From JAKAIY01 sp963809385 (GTDB taxonomy: Bacteria > Chloroflexota > Ktedonobacteria > Ktedonobacterales > JADMIN01): a stretch of 64,000 nt of DNA. The position numbers and the translations under genes are program-made. Below the pieces are notes generated by a model, which was not told the DNA's origin, searched no databases, and worked only from the letters and a program-made list of their open reading frames with translations. The stretch lies in contig CAWEJL010000007.1 in assembly GCA_963809385.1 (NCBI GenBank), positions 1 to 64,000 on the forward strand, written 5' to 3'. This document shows positions 55,956 through 64,000 of the stretch, piece by piece (position 1 is the stretch's first letter; the number at the start of each line of letters is the position of its first letter).

Positions 55956-57558
55956 ATGGCGTGGCCGGTGTCTGACAGCCCGTTTGGTCCGCGGGAACGT
56001 GGGGATGAAGCCTCCATCGAGATTGCCCGCGCGCTCGCTGAGATCAGCGCGCCATCAGCGCTCACGAATGCAAGCCGTCTCCTGGTTGTTGAGCCTCGCT
56101 CTTCGCAGATCGCCCGATCGCTGCGCGCGGCCGGGTTTCCTGGCGAGCTGATCGCTCTCGCCAGCGTTCCTATTGGCGAGCGCTACGGCGTCGCGGATGG
56201 GTACACAACTGTCGTCGTAGATGACTGGACAGCGAATATCGCGCCCCAATCGCGCGCTCGCGCGCGCAGTGGCGCACCCATTACGGCTCCGGAAATCGCC
56301 CGTCCGCTCGCCGGTCATGTGGCCACGTCCGTTGAGAGCGAGCTGGGTACGGTTCAGAGCATCGCGATCACCGACCTCACCCGCTACATCGCCCCAGCGT
56401 ATGTGCCAGCCGCCTTGCGCTGGCTCGCTGGGCGGCTGGCTGTCCAGGGCTGCCTCGCGCTGGCCGACCCAGCTCTCACTTTGGATCCCGAACAGCTCGC
56501 TGAGCTGCTAGGTGATAGCGGTCTGACGCTGGCCACCGACGCGCGTGTCATCGAAGGCGACTGGCCGCGCACGCTGACGCTCTGGCGCCGCCGGTCGCTT
56601 GGTGACGCAATCAAAGGCGGTGTCGCCCGCCGTCTCACCTGGGAGCGGCTCGTCACCAGCGAGCGCCTGCAAGAGCTGGTTGTCAGCGCCTATCAGGAGG
56701 TTTTCGGTGGCGAGGAGTGGGGTGAGTGGGTACGATGCGCGCGCCCCGGCGCCCATCATTCCTACAGCCGCGCCGCCGCCGCCGCGCTCAATCCCGCTGA
56801 CCGCTGCGCTTGTGGCTGGCCCGAGCCACTGGTTATGTATCACTCCGCCGAGGATGTGCTCGCCCGGCTCTACCGCGATCTCACGCCCGCCGCCACCAGC
56901 TCCGCGTACTTCCGCTTCACCGCCGCCAGCGACGAGGGCGGCGACGAGGGGGCGCGTCTGTATCCCCACCCCTGATCCCCGCCAAGAGGTCGCTTCCAGC
57001 GAGACGATCGGCGACGTTGACGGTTTTTCGTGGGGCTACCTCACTGACACGTACCGGCTCACCCGCGTCCTTCGCCCGGACGAGGAACACGCTGGCGCCA
57101 TACGCGACCAGCTTCAGCGCCAGCTGCTGGACATGCTCTCCTTACTCGGCGCCCGTGACAACCCGTCCGCTATCTATTATCATGCGGAATTAGGAGTGCG
57201 CGAAGGCGTGCGCAGCATGAGCTTGACGCGTGTACTCTTCGAGCGCGGCCTGCGCTTCGCCGCCGAGCGTGGCGCTCGCGCCGTTGTCCTGAGGACATCG
57301 AAGCGATCGCCCGTCTACCGCCTACTTACCGGCCTGGGCATGCGTCCCTTCTACTGGTACGATCTAGAAGGCGGGACGGCCCCTACGCAGGTGAGCGAGG
57401 CTGTTCCAGACGCGGCGTCGCTATCCCGCCCGGATGACCGCCTGCTGCTGGCTAGCGACATCCAGACCTTGCTCGACGTGTTCGCGACCATATCCGATAC
57501 ACGCCTTGCCGTGCGAATTGTTCGGGGCTTGCGCGCTGGGCAAGAGCAGCTTTGTTGA
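55956..57558 (+). pseudogene. Methyltransferase-like/GNAT fusion, frameshift at a G5 run
   Basis: First part (55956-56970): a Rossmann-like domain with RLLVVEPRSSQIARSL, VVVDDWTAN and a late CLALADPALTLDPEQLAELLGDSGL, reminiscent of SAM methyltransferases but without a clear GxGxG, then EEWGEWVRCARP and a Cys/His patch CACGWPE. Second part, in the +1 frame, ends at 57558 and holds a GNAT-like core (VLFERGLRFAAERGARAVVLRTSKRSPVYRLLTGLGMRPFYWY in pieces). No start codon or Shine-Dalgarno precedes the second part; deleting one G of the run 56948-56952 joins them. ATG 55956 or GTG 55950 are both possible starts. Function unknown. Confidence 0.75.
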
Positions 57559-57570
57559 AAGTGACATCCG

Positions 57571-58647
57571 ATGAGAACGCCTGACGCCTGGAATAATCAG
57601 AACACCACGCAGACCATCGCGGTCGCGAGGCCAAACTTCTGGATCCGCTTGACGAGCAATAGCTGGCGCGAACCCCAGGAAACCGTCGCGCAGCGTGAGC
57701 GTAGCCGCCGTAACTCCCTTACCTCCTGGATTGTGCTCGGTCTCTTGTTCGCCGACCTGCTGATCCTTCCGGCGGGCATCGGCGACCCCGCGACGATTAT
57801 CGCCGTTAGTGTCGCTGGCGTAGGCATTCTGATCGCGGCGATTCTCAATCGCTACGGCCAGACAACCGCCGCTGGCACATTGCTCATTATCCTCATCATT
57901 GGCGCGGTCCTTGGCGCTATCACCGGCGCTCCCGCTGGTCTGGAGACGGTGGATCTGCCAGCCTATGATCTGCTGGTGATCGCCATCGTCGTCGCCGCCT
58001 CGATCCTCTCCTCAGGTTCCGCGTTCATCGTCGCGGCGATCAACATCATCCTGATCATCGCCCACTTCAACCTGCAGCAGCCATCGCCCGATCTTCAAGC
58101 GCAGATAACCCAGATTGGCACGATCGCGCTGCTGGCGCGCCCCATCGCCCTCCAGGTCATCATCGCGACCGTTTCGTACCTCTGGGTGCGTGGCATCCAG
58201 GAGCAGGTGCGCCGCGCCGACCGCGCCGAGGAAATCGCTCACCTGGAGAGCCTCGTCGCTGACCAGAAGCGCGCGCTCGATTTTGGCGTCGAGCAGCTCA
58301 CACAAGCTTTCATTCGCAGCGCCAACGGCGACTACAACGCGCGGGTCAACATTCCTCAGCAGAACCCACTCTGGGGCATTGGCGCCCAGATGAATACGTT
58401 CGTCCAGCGTCTTTCATCCGCCAACCAGGCCAGCTTCGAGCTCGACCGCGCTCGCCAGGAGACCTACCGCCTCGCCACCGCTCTCGACGACTGGCGCGCT
58501 GGACGGGTGCCGATCTGGCCCGCCCCCTCGGGTACCGTGGTCGATCCGCTGATCCAGCGCCTCACCGGCTCTCGCCCACAGATTGGCGACGGCACGCAGA
58601 ACCTCAACCCGCCGAGTTCTGGCGGTAACCCCTTCGGGTGGGGGTGA
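57571..58647 (+). CDS. Membrane protein with HAMP-like cytoplasmic part
   Basis: 358 residues, 12 bp after the fusion gene. Six hydrophobic helices between about 48 and 205, then a coiled-coil entry (RRADRAEEIAHLESLVADQ) and a HAMP-like stretch around ANGDYNARVN and LWGIGAQMNTFVQRL, then a Pro/Gly tail. A signalling or sensor role would fit, but no kinase or cyclase output domain follows. It is probably cotranscribed with the fusion gene. Confidence 0.75.
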   Translation: MRTPDAWNNQNTTQTIAVARPNFWIRLTSNSWREPQETVAQRERSRRNSLTSWIVLGLLFADLLILPAGIGDPATIIAVSVAGVGILIAAILNRYGQTTAAGTLLIILIIGAVLGAITGAPAGLETVDLPAYDLLVIAIVVAASILSSGSAFIVAAINIILIIAHFNLQQPSPDLQAQITQIGTIALLARPIALQVIIATVSYLWVRGIQEQVRRADRAEEIAHLESLVADQKRALDFGVEQLTQAFIRSANGDYNARVNIPQQNPLWGIGAQMNTFVQRLSSANQASFELDRARQETYRLATALDDWRAGRVPIWPAPSGTVVDPLIQRLTGSRPQIGDGTQNLNPPSSGGNPFGWG

Positions 58648-58662
58648 CGCGCCCGTCCTAAC

Positions 58663-58709
58663 GACACGCGGGCCATTCCCTCCGCGCTGAAGGGAATGGC
58701 CCGCGTGTC
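58663..58709. terminator. Bidirectional terminator between convergent genes
   Basis: A perfect 19-bp stem (58663-58681 with 58691-58709; core CGCGGGCCATTCCCT) with a 9-base loop between the membrane-protein stop at 58647 and the sufU stop at 58728. Confidence 0.85.
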
Positions 58710-58727
58710 CTGTCTCTGGCCGCCGCG

Positions 58728-59132
58728 CTAGGAGGCCGTCGCCCGCTTCTTCATGTGGTATTCGTGGACGCCCTTCTTGAGTGTGCCGAGCGCTACCGTG
58801 GCGCAGGTTGGGCGTGTCATCACCACCTCACGGCCCAGGTCGTCCATCAGCGTTTCGAAGGTCAGCGCCTCGACCTCTTCCACAGTCATCCCCGCCGTCA
58901 GCTCGGTGACATAGGACGCCGCCGCCATACTGATCGTGCAGCCTGAGCCCTCGAACGACACCTCTTCCACGCGCCCTTCGGGCGAGATCTTCGCGTACAT
59001 CTCGACCACATCGGAGCAGCCAGGATTTCCGCCCGTCAGGTGGACATCGGCGTCGGGCAACGCTCCCCGGTTACGCGGGTTCTGGTAGTGGTCAACAAGA
59101 AACTCAATCGCCTCTTGGCGGTCCATAGTCAT
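58728..59132 (-). CDS. Iron-sulfur cluster assembly scaffold, SufU/IscU-like
   Basis: 134 residues. Builds or transfers Fe-S clusters with a cysteine desulfurase. The three conserved Cys are visible: GNPGCSD (about 39), GSGCTIS (about 65) and RPTCATV (about 112), with the Asp after the first Cys. PRNRGALPDADVH is the family N-terminal motif. Length and the C-terminal LGTLKKGVHEYH suit SufU more than IscU, but I see no sufS or sufBCD neighbour. ATG at 59132 or 59126. Confidence 0.9.
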   Translation of the reverse strand: MTMDRQEAIEFLVDHYQNPRNRGALPDADVHLTGGNPGCSDVVEMYAKISPEGRVEEVSFEGSGCTISMAAASYVTELTAGMTVEEVEALTFETLMDDLGREVVMTRPTCATVALGTLKKGVHEYHMKKRATAS

Positions 59133-59210
59133 CGTTTTATCGCCTCGCTTTCACCGGGATGTTCCCAGCGCCGCGTCAACTTCACCCTACACAAAGTATA
59201 CCGCGTGGCG

Positions 59211-61073
59211 TCAGTGGGAGAGATTCTTGCCGTAGTCCTGGGCCAGACCAGCGATGAGCGCCGCCGGATCCACCGCGCGGGCCGGGGTGATAACCGTCAC
59301 GCCCGATTGCGGCAGCACGGCGATGGTATACGGCACGCCAAGCGCCGTTAGCTCTTGAGCCAGGACCGGATGTGGTGTCGTCAGATTCAAGATGAAGCTC
59401 GGCGCAGCCGCAGCCGCGACGCGCGCCACGGAGTCCGGCGGACGCACAAGCCCGGACTGGTAGACCTGGTCGTAGTAGTCGGCGCAGACCGTCCGCCCGT
59501 TTGTCTCATAGGTGACGATGTTGCCAATCCAGTGATTGCACCACGCGGCCTGGATGTGATGCGCGCTGAGATAGGTCAGCAGCTGGCTCGAATCGGTCAT
59601 TCCGTGGGGATAGTAGGGTGACTGAAAGGCCCGCTGCGGCGTCGCCAGCGCATACGAGGCTCCCTGGAGCGCCCCGCCAGCTAGCGCGACCACCAGCGCC
59701 GCCGTCCACAGGCCTTGCGCCACATGGCGTCCCGTCGCTGGACGGAGGGCGGCCCAGGCCAGCGGCGCGCTGAAGAGCGCCAGCAGCAGGAATGGCTCGA
59801 CCAGCGCCAGTGGCACGGCGTAGCGGCCCGCCAGGTCCACATCGCAGCCGATCAATATGGGCCAGGCGGATGTTCCCAGGCAGAAGATCGCGCTGACTGC
59901 GGCGGCGTAGAGCAGTGGCAAGCCTAGCCGGGGCGCGCCCGCCAGCGCCGCGCGCCGCCGCCCAAACGTCAGCCACAGCGCCAGCGCCAGCCCCGCTACG
60001 GGGAGCGCCAGGAGCGCCAGACGCAGCGGCGTCCACGCGGCCCCTTCGCCGGGCAGCGCGCCATCCAGCACGCGCGGCGCGGCGCAGGTGAGATAGGCGT
60101 TCGTGATCGCCTGCGCCAGATGCGGCCGCCCTTGCGCGGCGGCGGGCGTCTGCCCCGCCGTCACCGCTGGCTGGATAAGATAGACAGCGATGTTCGCGCC
60201 GCCCGTTTGGACGGCATAGATCCAGGCCGGGAGCCCGCCCAGCGCCGCGCCAGCGAGCGCCGCCAGCGCTCCCAGCCCGCTCTGCGCGGCCGCCACGCGT
60301 CCGTTAGCCGCCAGCCGCCGCGCCAGCGCGACCGCCAGCCACAGCCCACAGGCCACCAGCGCATAGCTGATGAGCGGATTGACCCAGAAGCCCAGACCAG
60401 CCAGGAATCCCCACACCGCCCAGCGCCGCGCCAGCTCCCACATCCCCGCGCCGTCGCGCAGCCGCTCGGAAAGCTCCACTGTCGCCAGCAGCAGCGCCAG
60501 CGTGATAATGTAGACCTCGATCTGCCCGCCCCACGCCCGAAGCTCCGTTACCGCGTCATACACCGGCGGGACAGCGGCTACCAGCGCCGCCAGCCCCGCC
60601 AGCAGCGGTGTGGCGCGCCCCTCGCGCGGCAGCAGCGCCAGCGCCAGCCGCCACGTCAGATAGACCAGCGCCAGCGATAGCGCGATCGGGACGACGCGTA
60701 GCGCCCATGCGGTCGGGCCAGTTCCGGCGAGCACGCCGGCGATGAGGTACGTCTCCAGGCTGCCCATGTAGCTCTGGCCGTAGAAATAGACCGGGAATTG
60801 CCCGCGCAGGATATGTTCGGCCTGGATGCCGATCAGCGCCTCGTCGCTATCTATGACCGCTCCCGTGCGGATCACCAGCGCCACCCGCGCGACAAGCGAC
60901 GCCGCCAGCGCCAGCCACAGGCCCACGCGCGGGAAGCGCCGCGCCCACGCTATGAGCGCCCCGGCCCATCCCCGCTCCGGCGCGCTATCATCTGGGAGTC
61001 TCCCCTGGCGCGTCTCACCGACCTCGCCAACAACTCCACGCGCGTCAGATGTCACCCGCGCCCTCCCGCTCAT
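59211..61073 (-). CDS. GT-C-type membrane glycosyltransferase-like protein
   Basis: 620 residues with about eleven to twelve hydrophobic helices. The first luminal loop carries the acidic pair IDSDEALIG and the downstream QFPVYFYGQSYMGSLETY, the layout of family 39-type glycosyltransferases that use polyprenyl-phosphate sugars. A soluble C-terminal domain of about 110 residues follows (SQLLTYLSAHHIQAAWCNHWIGN). Acceptor unknown. The start at 61073 lacks a strong ribosome-binding site. It is the 3'-most part of a divergent pair with the gene at 61313. Confidence 0.82.
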   Translation of the reverse strand: MSGRARVTSDARGVVGEVGETRQGRLPDDSAPERGWAGALIAWARRFPRVGLWLALAASLVARVALVIRTGAVIDSDEALIGIQAEHILRGQFPVYFYGQSYMGSLETYLIAGVLAGTGPTAWALRVVPIALSLALVYLTWRLALALLPREGRATPLLAGLAALVAAVPPVYDAVTELRAWGGQIEVYIITLALLLATVELSERLRDGAGMWELARRWAVWGFLAGLGFWVNPLISYALVACGLWLAVALARRLAANGRVAAAQSGLGALAALAGAALGGLPAWIYAVQTGGANIAVYLIQPAVTAGQTPAAAQGRPHLAQAITNAYLTCAAPRVLDGALPGEGAAWTPLRLALLALPVAGLALALWLTFGRRRAALAGAPRLGLPLLYAAAVSAIFCLGTSAWPILIGCDVDLAGRYAVPLALVEPFLLLALFSAPLAWAALRPATGRHVAQGLWTAALVVALAGGALQGASYALATPQRAFQSPYYPHGMTDSSQLLTYLSAHHIQAAWCNHWIGNIVTYETNGRTVCADYYDQVYQSGLVRPPDSVARVAAAAAPSFILNLTTPHPVLAQELTALGVPYTIAVLPQSGVTVITPARAVDPAALIAGLAQDYGKNLSH

Positions 61074-61312
61074 TCCCGGTCTTAAAAGGCCAGAGCATCG
61101 TGACGGAGCCTTTCCATGCCCATACCTGGCCGTACTTTTATGACCGGGGCTTCCTCACTCTACCCATCTCGCCCGCGCAGTATACCATCGCGGCCTTGAC
61201 CCGCTCCCCCACCGCTTCCGCTCAGGGATATGCTGCGCGGAATGGTTCTCTGCCACACAAGAGGCCTGAGACTGCTGGAAGCGCAAACATACGAGAAGAG
61301 AGGGGCGTGACT

Positions 61313-61867
61313 ATGTCGCTCGACGAACAGCTTGCCGAGATTCTCACCTCGCTCGGCGTGACGATGGAGACGGCGGAGACGGCGGATCGAGAAGCGCACA
61401 TCGAGCGCGCCGCCTGGGCGCCTGGCGCGCCCGCCGCTGGACGGGAGGAGCGACAACGACCTGTGAATCATGATGATTGGCTCGACGATTGGGGTGATGA
61501 GCCAGAGCGCGATGAGGCCGCTCCGGCTGAACTTTCCCTCTTCCAGACTTCGCGCGAACACTATGGTGTCTTCTACCGCCTCGATCTGGTGGCGGGCGCG
61601 CCACAGCTGCGCGTCTTCGCTCCCGATGAGGAGGGCGCGCTCAAGATGCGCTGCTACCTCGTTCGCCCGGTGGTGGGCGCGCCGGTACGCGAATGGTTCC
61701 GCGCCACACGCGCGCACAATGGCTCCGATGCCTACGGCGCGGGACGCGAGACCATCGAACAGCACCTGCTCTTCGCCGCCGGTGAAGCTCTCAAGCGTCT
61801 CTTCTGGGCCGGAGAGCCTGACCGTATGCGCTTCCCCGAAGAAATCGCCGTCCGCCGCGTCGCCTGA
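61313..61867 (+). CDS. Protein of unknown function
   Basis: 184 residues, acidic N-terminus (SLDEQLAEILTSLGVTMETAETAD, NHDDWLDDWGDE) and a C-terminal alpha/beta part (LSLFQTSREHYGVFYRLDLV, RCYLVRPVVGAPVREWF, TIEQHLLFAAGEALKRLFWAGEPDR). I do not recognise it. Start at 61313 has AGGGG about nine bases upstream; the frame is open to 61049 but without conserved sequence. Confidence 0.65.
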   Translation: MSLDEQLAEILTSLGVTMETAETADREAHIERAAWAPGAPAAGREERQRPVNHDDWLDDWGDEPERDEAAPAELSLFQTSREHYGVFYRLDLVAGAPQLRVFAPDEEGALKMRCYLVRPVVGAPVREWFRATRAHNGSDAYGAGRETIEQHLLFAAGEALKRLFWAGEPDRMRFPEEIAVRRVA

Positions 61868-61888
61868 GCTGTGGACGGCGCCGCGTCG

Positions 61889-64000
61889 CTAGCGCGGTGT
61901 GGCTGGCTCTGTCTCTGCGGTCGCCGGGGTATCGGAGTCTGGCCTGCCGAGCTTGCCTGGCCACCAGTTCCACCGCCCCAATATCAACGCCAGGCTGGGT
62001 ATCATCAGCCCGCGCACGATAAAGGTGTCGAGCAGCACACCCACCGCGACGCAGATGCCGAACTGATAGAGCAGCGTTAGCGGAGTGGTCGTGAGGACGG
62101 CGAAGGTTCCGGCGAGAATCAAGCCCGCCGACGTGATGACTCCACCTGTATTGGCCACCGCGACAGGCACACCCGCCTCCAGCCCACGGCGTTGCGCCTC
62201 CTCGCGCACGCGGCTCATCAGGAAGATGGTGTAGTCGGCCCCCAACGCCACCAGGAAGATGAATGTGTAGAGCGGGATCGCGTAATAGATGCCATCCTCT
62301 CCCTGTACGCGCTGGAAGAAGAAGCTGCACACGCCAATCGCGGCGAAGAAGTTGAGCGTGACCGCGGCGAGCAGATAGAGCGGCGCGATCAGGCTGCGCA
62401 ACAGCAACATCAGCACGATGCCTACCAGCGCCAGGGTGGCTGGCACGATCAGCAGCGTATCGCGCAGGTCGTCGGCCTGCGTATCGGCCAGTTGTGGGGT
62501 CTGCCCCGCGAGGTAGGCCGTCGCGCTGGTGGTCGCGCCAGCGCCCAGACCGCTGGCCGCAATCGCCTGGTTCGCGGCGGCGCGCAGGCTGGCGATGCGA
62601 TTGATCGCGGGCAGCGCGTAGGGATCATCGTCGAAGAGCACGGACAACTGCACGGTCGAGCTGTCCGCCGACACATACTGCACGCTCGCGGCATACGCGC
62701 CGATGGCCGCCAGGAGTTGCGGATCTGGCGCACCGCCCGGCGCACCGCCGATCTGGGGCGTCTGCCCCGAACGAATAGCCTGCTTCAACGAGTCAGGCAG
62801 CGCGGCGATCTCCGCCTGCAGCGCCTGCGGACCAGCGGCTGGCGCTTTGCCGAGCGGTCGTGTTGGCCCCTGGACCTCGGCGACGTGCGGCTGGCGCGCC
62901 AGCGCGGCGGAAATCGCGTCTATTTCCGCGAGATGGGTGTAGGCGTTCGCGTCCGCGCCATGCAACTGGATCAACACGGTCGTTGGCGCGAGCGAGCCAG
63001 CGGGGAAGTGGTCCCGCAGGACGGCAAAGCCCGTCGTAGCGTCCGTCTTGTCGCGGAATGAAGTCAGGAAGTTGTAGCTGCGCGCGATGCCCAGGTTGCC
63101 CAGCGCCAGAACGACCAGCAGTGACACGCTGCCCACCAGCGCCACCACACGATGTCGCGCCGTCCACACGCCAAGACGCGCCCAGAAGCCGCGAGGACCA
63201 GCGTTCTCGCCAGGCTGCGCTTCAGCCGCGAACAGCTCTGGCTGATAGCGGGGGATGAACGGCCAAAACGCCGCGCGGCCTAGCCAGGTGAGCAACGCGG
63301 GAACCAGCGTTAGCCCGGCGACTAACATCACGGCGATCGAGATAGCCATGGTGAGGCCTAGCGAGGAGTAGAGCCCGATGGTCGCCAGCAACAGCGTGAG
63401 CAATGACAGAATGACGGTGCCCGCGCTCGATGTGATCGCTTCGCCGACCGCGCGCATCGTCGTTCGCATGGCAAGGCTCTTGTCCTCAGTGTGACGCAGC
63501 TCCTCGCGGAAGCGCGCGACGATGAAGATCGTGTAGTCGGTGCCCGCGCCAAAGAGTAGGACGGTCGCGATAGAGCTCGCCTGCTGACTTACCGACAGCA
63601 GGCCGCCACGCGCCGCCAGCGCCAGTACGGCGTTGGCGACTTGCGCCACCAGCCCGACCGCCACGATTGGCAGCAGCGGCAGAATCGGCGAGCGGTAGAC
63701 GATCAGGAGCAGAATCAGCACCAGCCCGACCGTCGCCAGGAGCAGGGTAACGTCTGTGCCGGAAAAGACGGTGATCGTATCGGCGACAATGCCCGCAGGC
63801 CCGGTGACGTAGCCATGCAGTGAGCCGCTGGCCTGCGCCGCCACCTCCGCGCGTATCGCTTTGACAGCGGTGGAGATGCCGTTGGAGTCCGTTGGCGCGG
63901 TCGTCAACTGGACCACCATCGTCATGGTCGTGCCGTCTTTCGAGAGCAGCTGCGGGGCCGCTTGCGGCACGCTGAAGACCGAGATGACCTGACCCACTCC
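61889..64000 (-). CDS. MMPL-family transporter, N-terminal part cut by the window edge
   Basis: At least 702 residues are inside the window; the start is beyond 64000. Two RND/MMPL halves are visible, each with helices and a GTDYTIFIVARFREE / GADYTIFLMSRVREE motif after the GxxxDY stretch, and large extracellular loops. In actinobacteria and Chloroflexota such proteins export lipids or act in drug efflux; the substrate here is unknown. C-terminus PDSDTPATAETEPATPR is a short disordered tail. Confidence 0.9.
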   Translation of the reverse strand, partial: GVGQVISVFSVPQAAPQLLSKDGTTMTMVVQLTTAPTDSNGISTAVKAIRAEVAAQASGSLHGYVTGPAGIVADTITVFSGTDVTLLLATVGLVLILLLIVYRSPILPLLPIVAVGLVAQVANAVLALAARGGLLSVSQQASSIATVLLFGAGTDYTIFIVARFREELRHTEDKSLAMRTTMRAVGEAITSSAGTVILSLLTLLLATIGLYSSLGLTMAISIAVMLVAGLTLVPALLTWLGRAAFWPFIPRYQPELFAAEAQPGENAGPRGFWARLGVWTARHRVVALVGSVSLLVVLALGNLGIARSYNFLTSFRDKTDATTGFAVLRDHFPAGSLAPTTVLIQLHGADANAYTHLAEIDAISAALARQPHVAEVQGPTRPLGKAPAAGPQALQAEIAALPDSLKQAIRSGQTPQIGGAPGGAPDPQLLAAIGAYAASVQYVSADSSTVQLSVLFDDDPYALPAINRIASLRAAANQAIAASGLGAGATTSATAYLAGQTPQLADTQADDLRDTLLIVPATLALVGIVLMLLLRSLIAPLYLLAAVTLNFFAAIGVCSFFFQRVQGEDGIYYAIPLYTFIFLVALGADYTIFLMSRVREEAQRRGLEAGVPVAVANTGGVITSAGLILAGTFAVLTTTPLTLLYQFGICVAVGVLLDTFIVRGLMIPSLALILGRWNWWPGKLGRPDSDTPATAETEPATPR

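Overview
The window is GC-rich (low 60s percent by eye), densely coded on both strands, and almost certainly bacterial chromosome with a mobile-element scar at the left end. Gene content points to Chloroflexota, most likely a Ktedonobacteria-like lineage. This is inferred from the combination of WD40 and XRE/NB-ARC/TPR signalling proteins, a CheB-CheR-histidine kinase, a MerR-VWA pair, secreted proline-rich lytic transglycosylases, menaquinone (MenA) rather than ubiquinone enzymes, ScpA, a SufU-like scaffold and a NurA/Rad50-type pair. No rRNA, tRNA or CRISPR array was recognised.

Left end (1-4300): a decayed WD40 gene, then a dead IS66-family element whose two ends and 8-bp target duplication can be read directly (1057-2561), then a frameshifted tyrosine recombinase running into the 3' end of a complete tmRNA gene (ssrA, minus strand, 3936-4302, with its own terminator and an extended -10). 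I read this as the edge of an integrated island that used ssrA as attachment site; the rest lies left of the window.

4366-18420: mostly metabolic and housekeeping genes: psuG and lysA (divergent), an SCP2-like protein, tlyA (apparently starting at CTG), an N-acetylglucosamine-kinase-like protein, an MBL-fold lactonase-like enzyme, a PAP2-like membrane protein, a frameshifted XRE/NB-ARC/TPR regulator, an ICMT-like methyltransferase, a LuxR-type regulator, two tandem HtrA-like proteases without signal peptides, and an SDR. 18511-32662: a small unknown gene, a 1186-residue CheB-CheR-PAS-histidine kinase, MenA, an AlkZ-like winged-helix protein, an MFS-like protein with long disordered ends, a secreted-type protein with a scrambled N-terminus, a RelE-like/UvrD helicase fusion (frameshifted), and purE.

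32863-46803: two tandem secreted SLT-domain proteins, a MerR regulator with what looks like a leaderless promoter followed by a VWA protein, ftsH, an ABC-F ATPase, scpA, a frameshifted small membrane protein, a TPR membrane protein and a UlaG-like MBL hydrolase. 46960-64000: an alpha/beta hydrolase, a three-gene nurA / TPR-membrane / rad50-like cluster without mre11 or herA, a SAM methyltransferase preceded by a 26-codon ORF with a near-perfect Shine-Dalgarno, a methyltransferase-GNAT fusion broken at a G5 run, a HAMP-like membrane protein, sufU, a GT-C type glycosyltransferase, and an MMPL transporter running off the right edge.

Six genes outside the dead IS and WD40 remnant carry what look like single frameshifts in otherwise well-conserved frames. 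That is either real decay or indel error in the assembly, and it should be settled before any of them is called a pseudogene.
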